Source: Chlorohelix sp037138995 (GTDB lineage Bacteria > Chloroflexota > Chloroflexia > Chloroheliales > Chloroheliaceae). From it: a stretch of 64,000 nt of DNA. The notes under the pieces are model-generated. The model did no database searches. It worked only from the letters and a program-made list of their open reading frames with translations, and had not been told where the DNA came from. The position numbers and the translations under genes were made by a program. Shown here piece after piece: positions 55,272 to 62,931 of this stretch (its first letter is position 1; each line of letters opens with the position of its first letter). The DNA is taken from assembly GCF_037138995.1 (NCBI RefSeq), contig NZ_JBAXHI010000003.1:115881-179880 (forward strand), given 5' to 3'.

Positions 55272-57434
55272 ATGCGTAAATCAGGTAGCCGGACTATTAC
55301 AGGATTTCAGATTGGGGCAGCAATGTTGGCGGAGATGCTTTTATTTATTACCGCCTTGAGTATGGTCAGCGGTGTAGCAGTAGCGCAACAAACCTCGCCT
55401 ATTCAGGTGAAATGGGAAGTGGAAAACGCTCCAACCGAAGGACGGGTAGGCGCAAGATTAACCTTCCCACGCTTGAAACTTACCAATAGCGGTACTGTCG
55501 CATGGGCAGCTTCCGGCGCAAGCGAGCTTAAAGTAGGCTATCGCTGGTTTTATGGATATGGCGCTCCCGTTGCCAAAAACAACTATGAAGAGGTACGCGC
55601 TAACCTACCGCAAGATATGCCGCCGGGCGGTTCGCTTGTTTACCCTAACTTTCAGGTGGCAGTTCCCAATCTGACCGGAGATTTTGTGCTTCACATTGAT
55701 TTGGTGCAACCTAACGATGTGTGGTTGCAAACCAAAGGGGTCAAAGATTTGACGCTTAATGTGAGTATCAAAGCAAAAGACTCATCGGTTTTATCGGTTG
55801 CGGTTAATACTCTTCCGCTATTCAGTAACTCCAACGTAATCAATCTTTCATGGGTTGGTAAGGAAGAAGGCGGTAATGCCGGAATTGCTGGCTACGATTT
55901 ACAATATAAAGCCTCATCTGACAACGATTGGTCAAATCTTCTTAGCAATACAAACCTTACCACTACTCAATTCCGAGGCGATAACGGCAAAACCTATCAA
56001 TTCCGGGTTAAAGCAACTGGCAAATCTGGCATTACCAGCACACCACCGATTACCGGGCAGGTTTTTACTCGTATAGATACGCTGTCTCCTAGCAGCAATG
56101 TGGATTCACTTCCCACGCTTAGCCCAACCGCTTTTCTGGTGCGTTGGTCAAGTTTCGATAATGTGGACGGACCTAACACTTCCCTATTCGATGTACAATA
56201 TCGCGAAAGCAACGGTGATTGGACTAATTGGTTAAGCGGTACGCCGGGAATCGCTGCCTTATTTCAAGGTCAGGCTGGTAAAACCTACCAATTCCGGGTG
56301 CGAGCAATGGATTACGCCGGGAATCGCGGCGAATACCCCACAAACCCCCAAGCCTCCACTACCACTAGCGTCAGCCTTGATAGCCTTGCCGGGATTAAAG
56401 CTAACGCAACTTCCGCAACCCCCTCCAGCGGTGCGGTAAATCTATTGTTCCCGCTGGCAGTTAAAAATGGTGACAACAGCAGCGGAACTATGGGCTTTGT
56501 AATCTCGAACCCCACCGATAAACCTGCCGATGTGTTCATCCGCTTTAACAACTGGTCTGGCGCTCCCAATACCAAAAAAGTGGGCGATAAAGAGGTAGCG
56601 ATAGATGATAACGAGGCTACCGACACGGCACGAGTGGTAACGCTACTTGAAACTGTGCCAGCAAAAGGTACTAAAACAGTGTGGGCTGGCAACCTGTATC
56701 TTCCGGTCTATAACGGTTGGGCAGCAATTGTTAGTAGCGCACCTGTAACCGCTACCGCAGTTCGTTTGGCTTCTGACGGCAAAACTATTGAATATAATTC
56801 GGCAGAAACAGGCAATAAACTTTATCTGCCCTTCATCAAAAAGCAAGATGCCGATACTTCCAGCTATATTTCGCTGGTAAATCCCAGTACCAAAACCGTA
56901 ACCGTAGAGATAACCTATTACAACGATGCTGGAACAGTAATCTTCACCGAAAAGCGCGATATGGCGCGATTGTCTAGTCAGCGGTTCAGCCTTGCTTCCC
57001 TGAAACTGGCTGACCCTAACTCTCGCTTCAACGGCAGCGCGGTTATTTTGGCGCCCTCTTCGGTTGCCGCTACCATAGAAAATAGGCTTGAGGACGGTTC
57101 GATTATAACCTACCCTGCACAGGTAAAAACCACGCAAAGTAGCCCGGATTATACTGTTTTCAAAAATGCGGATGGCGGTTACACTACTGCCGGTATTATC
57201 CAGAACACTAGCAACGCCACCGTTACTCTCAAAATTGAATACCAGAACGATAACGGTCAGGTGGTAGCTTCACAGGAGAAACAGCTTTCGCCTTTTGCTC
57301 GATATAACGCTTGGCAAGGTTCGTTGCAAATTGATAAGTTCAGCGGTAAATTCAAAGTCACCGCAACGGGAGGCGAAGTTGCAATTGTGGTACTCGGCGC
57401 AGGTCCCGGCATGAAGGATAAAGTATTTCCGTAG
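55272..57434 (+). CDS. Secreted FN3-domain protein with N-terminal Ig-like domain
   Basis: The 720-residue protein (from ATG 55272, with AAGGAAAG about eight bases upstream; the frame opens at GTG 55248) has a signal peptide ending near VAVAQQ. Then come an NBR1-type Ig-like domain (TFPRLKLTNSGTVAW ... GGSLVYPNF), two FN3 modules (both with GKTYQFRV), and a C-terminal region with two repeated beta domains of the type FPLAVKNG/LYLPFIKKQ. No enzyme motif or anchor is visible. Likely a surface adhesin-like or matrix protein. Confidence 0.75.
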   Translation: MRKSGSRTITGFQIGAAMLAEMLLFITALSMVSGVAVAQQTSPIQVKWEVENAPTEGRVGARLTFPRLKLTNSGTVAWAASGASELKVGYRWFYGYGAPVAKNNYEEVRANLPQDMPPGGSLVYPNFQVAVPNLTGDFVLHIDLVQPNDVWLQTKGVKDLTLNVSIKAKDSSVLSVAVNTLPLFSNSNVINLSWVGKEEGGNAGIAGYDLQYKASSDNDWSNLLSNTNLTTTQFRGDNGKTYQFRVKATGKSGITSTPPITGQVFTRIDTLSPSSNVDSLPTLSPTAFLVRWSSFDNVDGPNTSLFDVQYRESNGDWTNWLSGTPGIAALFQGQAGKTYQFRVRAMDYAGNRGEYPTNPQASTTTSVSLDSLAGIKANATSATPSSGAVNLLFPLAVKNGDNSSGTMGFVISNPTDKPADVFIRFNNWSGAPNTKKVGDKEVAIDDNEATDTARVVTLLETVPAKGTKTVWAGNLYLPVYNGWAAIVSSAPVTATAVRLASDGKTIEYNSAETGNKLYLPFIKKQDADTSSYISLVNPSTKTVTVEITYYNDAGTVIFTEKRDMARLSSQRFSLASLKLADPNSRFNGSAVILAPSSVAATIENRLEDGSIITYPAQVKTTQSSPDYTVFKNADGGYTTAGIIQNTSNATVTLKIEYQNDNGQVVASQEKQLSPFARYNAWQGSLQIDKFSGKFKVTATGGEVAIVVLGAGPGMKDKVFP

Positions 57435-57478
57435 CATCTTTTTTGTTCTGCCCCACTTCCTAAGGGAACTAAAAATAA

Positions 57479-57718
57479 TTAAGCACACAGATCAAGTGGA
57501 AGGCAAGGTGTGGTAACAAACCAGTTAGGCAACTTAGGTAGGCGAACCAGAAACCCTTCCACGACAGCCATTGCTTCCCTAGAAAGCTTAACCCCCGATT
57601 GATTCAGCTTGTCAATTACGGCTATCTCTGGAAACTTTCCGTTCCAAGACATACTCTGGGCAAATCTTTTCACTGTTTCTAGGCAGTCTAAGATGTCACC
57701 ATTCCAGCACTGTTCCAA
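57479..57718 (-). pseudogene. C-terminal fragment of an ISAzo13-like transposase
   Basis: The 79-residue frame has WNGDILDCLETV, then SMSWNGKFPEIAVIDKLNQSGVKLSREAM, and RLPKLPNWFV, matching the C-terminal end of ISAzo13/IS630-like transposases as recalled. The N-terminal DDE catalytic part is missing, and the fragment stops seven bases before the IS3-like end at 57726, so it is a relic cut by another element. Confidence 0.5.
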
Positions 57719-57725
57719 AATATAA

Positions 57726-57883
57726 TGGACCCAGAAAATCGGACACGGAAAGATAGAGATTTAAGGTTATACAATTGGCAAATGATAACCAACAAAACCA
57801 GAAAAAGCTACAAACTCGAATTTAAGGTGGCGGTGGTCGAAGAGTATTTGCAAGGTGCCCATCCAGCGGCAACATCGCAATGA
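57726..57883 (+). mobile_element. IS3-family relic: left end and broken orfA start
   Basis: At 57726-57746 lies a TGGACCC...TCGGACAC sequence of the type found at IS3-family ends. ATG 57782 opens a 33-codon frame (NKTRKSYKLEFKVAVVEEYLQ) matching the helix-turn-helix start of IS3 OrfA (EFK-VAVVEEYL), stopped early by TGA at 57881. No right end or orfB was seen, so the element is a dead remnant. Confidence 0.5.
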
Positions 57884-58142
57884 AAGTCATCAACCCCTAC
57901 AGAGGTGAGGTACTGAAGATTTATAGGGTGTAACTCTCGTAATTAGAAATCAGGATTAACAAAGAGAAAAAACAGATGGCACTGGAAGAGCAAAAAGAAA
58001 TTGACTTAAAACAAATGCTGGAAGTTCTAGGCGAAGGGGATTCCGTAGGGATGGCAATTTCTTTAGGGATAGAGGGCAATTGAGGGCAATAGCTTTCTTC
58101 CACAAGATGCGACTCTATGGGAATCTGATAAAATAGTCAAAG
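57884..58142 (+). other. Remnant region before the MFS gene
   Basis: No intact gene. A 35-codon frame (ATG 57976 to TGA 58083) with EEQKEIDLKQMLEVLGEGDS may be another decayed piece of the IS3-like element. The rest is not recognised. Confidence 0.3.
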
Positions 58143-58175
58143 TTGCGCCTGAAAAAGCTCTTTGGAGGGGCTGTT

Positions 58176-59480
58176 TTGAATCTCACCGAATCTAAAATAG
58201 CGAATCCCACTTTGGGTAAGCGGAAAAGACCGCCGAGCCTTTGGAGTAATTGGCAAATCGCAAGTTTGTTGATTGCGATAGCTGTTTCGTTTTTGGCACA
58301 GGGCTTCATAGCTCCGATAAGGACTCTTTATGCGCGAGATGAAGGCGCAAGCGGCGTTGCATTGGGCTTTATGGCGGCTGCTTTCTTGTTTTCTGGTTTT
58401 GTCTTTCTTTTCCCGTTTGGCTGGTTGAGTGATAGGGTAAATCGTCCGAACCTGATTATCGCCGGTTTGATCGGGCATTCCCTGATTACCCTGGGTTTTA
58501 TGTTCACTACTTCCGCCGAAATGTTCATTCTACTGCGCTTTGTAGAAGGAATAACGGCGGCGGCGGTTTCCTCGCCTGCTCGTGCGTTGCTGGCAGACCT
58601 TACGCCTTCGGGCAGGAACGGCGAGGCTTTCGGGCTGTTCAGCGCGGTTATTACCTTTGGCATGTTTGCCGGGCCTCCCATGGGTACATTGATGGCGGAG
58701 ATAACCGGATTTCAGGCGGTTTATCTACTTTCTTTTCTTATATTTATTCCCTCGATTTTGCTGGTGCTGTTTTCCTATCGCGGTTATAGCCAAAGGAACG
58801 CAAGTCAAATGGACACTCCGGTAGCTATTATTCCGGCAGAGTTGAGCGGAACAGAAAAACTTTTGACCTTACCGATTGTTATCGGTTGTTTGGTAAAGGG
58901 CGCGATTGGGCTTGGTCCCGGTGTTGCAATTGCCATTTGGAGTTTGTTTGCTGCCGATTTGGGCTTCTCGCTTACCGCTATCGGCTGGACATATACGGTC
59001 TATTCGATTCCGATTATTCTGGTTGCGCCTTGGGCAGGGCGTTTTTCTGATAGAGTAGGGCGCTTGCTGATGATGTTCAGCGCGTCAATTCTACTATCAT
59101 TTGTATGGATGAGCTACGGAATAATTACCTCTTTCCTTATTATAATGATAATTGGGGTGGTGGAAGGCTCGATTGATGCGGTGTCGCGGGCGGCGACTGA
59201 TGGCTACTTGGCAGACCATAGCCCGCTTCATTCACGCGGTAAGGCACAAGGGCTTTATAACGCGGTGCAGCAATTCGGAACTCTCGCTGGGTCACTAATC
59301 GGCGGGCTTCTTTACGAAAATACGGCGCGGGGAATGCCCTTTGTTATAATTGGGCTTTTACAGTTTGGGTTGATGGCGTTGGCATTTTTGCTTTATCTTC
59401 TTTTTCGACCGAATAAAAAAACCGAAGCGGCGAGGTCACCTACTCCGGTTGTGGGTAGTGTAGATACTTTAGAGGTTTAA
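58176..59480 (+). CDS. Major facilitator superfamily transporter
   Basis: The 434-residue protein has twelve hydrophobic helices, the conserved loop 2-3 pattern (GWLSDRVNRP) and its second-half equivalent (GRFSDRVGR), plus a large central loop. Such carriers export drugs or import small solutes; the substrate is unknown. The frame opens at TTG 58143, but GGAGG lies seven bases before TTG 58176, which is the preferred start. It follows the IS relics. Confidence 0.85.
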   Translation: MNLTESKIANPTLGKRKRPPSLWSNWQIASLLIAIAVSFLAQGFIAPIRTLYARDEGASGVALGFMAAAFLFSGFVFLFPFGWLSDRVNRPNLIIAGLIGHSLITLGFMFTTSAEMFILLRFVEGITAAAVSSPARALLADLTPSGRNGEAFGLFSAVITFGMFAGPPMGTLMAEITGFQAVYLLSFLIFIPSILLVLFSYRGYSQRNASQMDTPVAIIPAELSGTEKLLTLPIVIGCLVKGAIGLGPGVAIAIWSLFAADLGFSLTAIGWTYTVYSIPIILVAPWAGRFSDRVGRLLMMFSASILLSFVWMSYGIITSFLIIMIIGVVEGSIDAVSRAATDGYLADHSPLHSRGKAQGLYNAVQQFGTLAGSLIGGLLYENTARGMPFVIIGLLQFGLMALAFLLYLLFRPNKKTEAARSPTPVVGSVDTLEV

Positions 59481-59511
59481 TGAGGATTTCTGAAGGTTAT
59501 ACAATCAATTA

Positions 59512-59700
59512 TTAAGCCTCTTTGGCTAACTTTTTGTAATTACTAGCGCGGAAAGGCTTTACCATTCTAACCGCTAGTTTGGCAAGAAGAGATTGTGCAT
59601 TGCTTTTACACGCTGCGTTCACAAGCCTATCGTGTTCGGCTTCTTGTAAAAACTCTTGTTGTCGGTATTGCGCCTGCTTCTCATGCTGATAGGGATACAT
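59512..59700 (-). CDS. Small charged protein, 62 residues
   Basis: The protein is soluble and helical, rich in Gln, Glu, Lys and Ala (KQAQYRQQEFLQEAEHDRL), without known domain. AGGAGA lies about ten bases before the ATG, which argues it is a real gene. Function unknown. Confidence 0.6.
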   Translation of the reverse strand: MYPYQHEKQAQYRQQEFLQEAEHDRLVNAACKSNAQSLLAKLAVRMVKPFRASNYKKLAKEA

Positions 59701-59857
59701 TGCTTTATTTCTCCTAATGTGTGAATCAAATTAAGTAAAATAACAATCTATAATTTCTTCAAGATGTGCTTGATTAACAAAAAACGCGATGGGCTATTTT
59801 TAGTTTAGTCATCGCGTTTCAAGAGGTTTATATTTCTGGCTTTCTAACTGCTCGGTT
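59701..59857. repeat. Hairpin spacer between two small genes
   Basis: A perfect 10-bp inverted repeat with AAACGCGATG at 59782-59791 and CATCGCGTTT at 59810-59819 lies between the ends of the two small genes. It could be a terminator for the gene at 59858-60004 (- strand), since A/T-rich runs flank it. Confidence 0.5.
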
Positions 59858-60004
59858 CTAGCAAGCTTTATTCTCCTTGCTAAAATCGGCATTGTGTAAG
59901 CCACTAGGTTTTACCCTATACCTCAAGAACCGCTCAGACCCAATTCCAGGTCGAAGGCATGCTCCACCGCAATTCGTTCTACCCATACTGACTGTAATAT
60001 TCAT
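59858..60004 (-). CDS. 48-residue small gene with cysteines and strong RBS
   Basis: ATG 60004 opens 48 codons ending with TAG 59858. The product begins NITVSMGRTNCGGACL and ends SKENKAC, with three cysteines (12, 16, 48). An excellent ribosome-binding site (AAGGAGAAGG) lies seven bases before the ATG. No family was recognised; a peptide precursor, a small metal binder, or a chance frame remain possible. A TATAGT box lies upstream on that strand but its -35 is weak. Confidence 0.45.
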   Translation of the reverse strand: MNITVSMGRTNCGGACLRPGIGSERFLRYRVKPSGLHNADFSKENKAC

Positions 60005-60259
60005 ATGCCTTCTCCTTCCTTTCAGGGTTCGACTGCCTTTTGCACAGACTATAATTAGCGCTATTCCTTCACATATTATTTCAGTTCAAGCTCTGCTTAC
60101 CTGAATGTATTATATAGCGTTATTTATATTTGTCAATAGCTTTGTTTTCTTTTGTACTTAACCTACATTAGGTTTTAGATGGAGGGGGGTTAAATCGCGA
60201 CGCGGAGGTTGCTCCTACAAGATACGCCCTGCGTTCACAATCTGGGGGGGATGGTAGAA

Positions 60260-60775
60260 TTAGCCGTGTACCTCAGTTAGCAGTCCGCTCTTTACATCGT
60301 AAATGAAACCGCGCACTATTATTTCGCTCGGTATCCAAGGGTGCGATTTGACCCGTTGTACCTGATTCAGTACATTTTCTTCCAGATTGGTGAAAGCGTA
60401 GAAGGCAGCGGGCGAAACCGTAGCGGTGCCGGAATTACGTTGCAAGCGTGAGAGCAAATCTTTGTCCTTGAACTTGAGCATACCGCACTCGGTATGGTTG
60501 ATAATCATAATTTCTTCGACCCCCAACATATGGGTGGACACCAGCAGCGAGCGCAGCGCATCGTCTGTGACCAAGCCCCCGGCGTTGCGGATAATGTTAG
60601 CGTCGCCATTTTTCAAACCCAGCACATGCTCAATATTAATTCGGTAATCCATGCAAGCTACTACCGCTAGATGTTGCGCTGGTTCAAGCGACAAATCTTG
60701 ACCGGAGAAATTTTGCACATAACGCAGGTTAGCTTTGAGAACTTCGTCAATTGCACCCATCATATAATCTTTCAT
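60260..60775 (-). CDS. Beta-carbonic anhydrase
   Basis: This zinc enzyme interconverts CO2 and bicarbonate. The 171-residue protein has zinc ligands and relay residues C41, D43, R45 (CMDYR), H94 and C97 (HTECG), with the IIRNAGG core strand. It belongs to the small prokaryotic beta clade. The start ATG 60775 has no strong ribosome-binding site. No carbon-fixation gene is near. Confidence 0.93.
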   Translation of the reverse strand: MKDYMMGAIDEVLKANLRYVQNFSGQDLSLEPAQHLAVVACMDYRINIEHVLGLKNGDANIIRNAGGLVTDDALRSLLVSTHMLGVEEIMIINHTECGMLKFKDKDLLSRLQRNSGTATVSPAAFYAFTNLEENVLNQVQRVKSHPWIPSEIIVRGFIYDVKSGLLTEVHG

Positions 60776-60896
60776 CTATAGTTCAAATCTGTTTGTTATT
60801 TATTTCACCAGCTAGTATAGCAGCCGTAAGCTAACCTGCCAAACTACTGCTTGCCCTATGTTTGCTCCAACTGATTGTGGAAAAAAGTAACGAGCG

Positions 60897-61421
60897 TTAT
60901 TCGCCCCTCAACTTGCTGTAGAGTACAATGTCACGGTGCGCTCCGTTGCGCCATTGTGCTTTTCGCAACACGCCCTCGCGGGTGAAACCGGCTTTTTCCA
61001 GCGAACGTTGCTCCGGCAGATTCTCAATATCGGTGGTAGCTTCCACGCGCATAACCGGAAAGGTCGCAAGCAGATAACTTGCTAACAAGCTTTGTGCTTC
61101 CGTGCCGTAACCCTTGCCACGCTGCTCTTGCATCAAGGTGATACCGATGTTATAAACCCGGCTGCCGTCGTTTGGTCCGTAAGCTTCCATATGATAGCTG
61201 ACCATCCCGACCACCGTACCATCTGGTGTTACCACCACCAACCGCCCCCGTTGGTAATGCAGGAAACCATCTTCTTCAAAAGAATGCTCCACTATTTCAG
61301 GAGAACGCAGCCCGAAGAAATTGAACTCGCTGCTATAGGAAAGGTCATTTGTCAAAGCGGCGAATTGTCGCACATCTTCACGGTTATAGGGGCGCAAATT
61401 GATTTTTTCGCCAATAATCAT
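60897..61421 (-). CDS. GNAT-family N-acetyltransferase (RimJ/RimL-like)
   Basis: The 174-residue protein has the GNAT acetyl-CoA loop (QEQRGKGYGTEA near residue 118), beginning with INLRPYNREDVRQF, and the C-terminal GAHRDIVLYSKL segment, all typical of the RimJ/RimL group that acetylates ribosomal proteins or small amines. The target is not known. It is followed by the zinc-ribbon gene on the same strand after 19 bases. Confidence 0.88.
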   Translation of the reverse strand: MIIGEKINLRPYNREDVRQFAALTNDLSYSSEFNFFGLRSPEIVEHSFEEDGFLHYQRGRLVVVTPDGTVVGMVSYHMEAYGPNDGSRVYNIGITLMQEQRGKGYGTEAQSLLASYLLATFPVMRVEATTDIENLPEQRSLEKAGFTREGVLRKAQWRNGAHRDIVLYSKLRGE

Positions 61422-61440
61422 TTTCTACCTATCTTTGGCT

Positions 61441-61890
61441 TCACTCACGGCGGATAGTGCGGCGAATTATCCAACGTTCATAAAAATAATCATAAGTTTC
61501 ACTCATACCGTTTGATAGAATGGGACTGGAAAAACCGTTATCGAGCGGACTGAGCGAGCGCACCACCTCACCGGGAGACATCCGCTCTAGCTTACGCTTT
61601 TTGTCCTGCTTCATCGCCTGATCAATAATCTCGGCAGCAACACTGAGCGCAACTACCATCGCGCCCTTTGCCAGCTTCTGCCCGGTTTCACTGGAAAGCA
61701 ACTCACCTGCCTTTGCTAGGTACATAGGCAATTTGCGGGCGGTGGCTTTGACGGGCAAGTGCGACTCTAACACCTCAAGGGCGGTGACAGTTGTTTCGCT
61801 GAACTGACCTTCTTCCGCTAATGTCGCCCCACATTTTCGGCAAAAAGCATCGGTTTCATCGCAAACAAACTGGCATTTATGGCAATACAT
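61441..61890 (-). CDS. Zinc-ribbon protein of unknown function
   Basis: The 149-residue protein starts with two CxxC pairs (CHKC at 3-6, CRKC at 17-20), a short zinc ribbon, then a helix and hydrophobic patch (about 65-90), then an Arg-rich C-terminus. GGAG lies before the ATG. It may be cotranscribed with the GNAT gene. Function unknown. Confidence 0.75.
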   Translation of the reverse strand: MYCHKCQFVCDETDAFCRKCGATLAEEGQFSETTVTALEVLESHLPVKATARKLPMYLAKAGELLSSETGQKLAKGAMVVALSVAAEIIDQAMKQDKKRKLERMSPGEVVRSLSPLDNGFSSPILSNGMSETYDYFYERWIIRRTIRRE

Positions 61891-62931
61891 AGTTACTTCT
61901 CCATAAAATTTTTGAGAAAGCGGCGCAATTTTTTGTCAGCAAACAGCGTTGGGATTACGCCGGGTCAAGTGGTAGTCAGCGCTCCTGTTGCATTTGCAAA
62001 ACGGCAGGCTTCTCCGATACCTGCGTGAAGTTATTATAATCCAAATTGTCCAATCCGGCAGCAATCATAAGTGCTATCGCCATAGTTATTACAAAGACCC
62101 TAATTCAAACCTAGTTTTTGTAGAATTTTCACTCTGCAATGCATAGTAAACCAACGTGGGCGTGGTCACATATCACGCCTTTACCCAAACCCTTTTGCGA
62201 ACCTTTTTGTAAGATGATGCAAATACCATACTTGCACTTGTCTATAGTTTGCCTCAATCTTTAGCTTTTGGTACAATATGGCTATTGAAAAATCGAATAA
62301 TAGGCAGTTGGTTTCCTGAAAATCACACAATATTCTTATATTTGCTAATGTATTTTCGCCCCAACAAACTTCAGGTCCCATTGTTATAGCGGTAAACTGC
62401 ATCTAGATTTATAGATATTTTATTAAATACTAACATCTAGTGAAATTAACACATGTTAAGGGCAGATTTAGGTTGTCTATTACTATTTTTCTAATAGGGT
62501 GCGCTTGATTTCGGTAATGTTGGGTTCAGATAAACATTGTATAAATGTAAATAATTGATATACTAATAAAAGCAGTTCTATAAAAATCCTGATACAGGTT
62601 TGTATTACTTTCTTTCCAAGAGATAAAAAATTTACAAACCGTTACATATATGCAAATTCAAACAATAATTTAGGGAAATTTTAGGTTCAAGTTGTAGTAT
62701 AATTACTATATGCTCTTATAAAATTAACGAGTAAATGATTATTGACAATATTATTGTCACATATAAGCACAGAATGGGTTGTAGAACTAAAGGGAAAGCG
62801 ATAGCTCTTGAAAGAAATCGGTTTGTGGTCAGCAAAATTGATTTTGTGTTTCAAAAGCCACCTCTTATTCAATTTCCTTTTCTCTACTTTTCATCGCAAT
62901 TCTAAGGGATTATCTGGAGAGTTACCAAGCT
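61891..62931. other. Gene-poor AT-rich region
   Basis: About 1 kb with no convincing gene; short - strand frames such as 62181-62402 have no ribosome-binding site or motif. Hairpins: GGCGTG/CACGCC at about 62159-62180 and GCAGG/CCTGC near 62009-62029. A 17-bp palindrome TGACAATA-T-TATTGTCA lies at 62743-62759, close to a TATAAG box at 62762. It may hold the promoter of the next gene. Confidence 0.35.

Noticed and set aside
60025..60045. GGTTCGACTGC resembling a tRNA T-arm
   Set aside because: No matching acceptor, D-arm or anticodon stem could be drawn around it on either strand.
59877..60104. Open frame of 75 codons on the + strand
   Set aside because: No ribosome-binding site or motif, and it is opposite the better supported small gene at 59858-60004.
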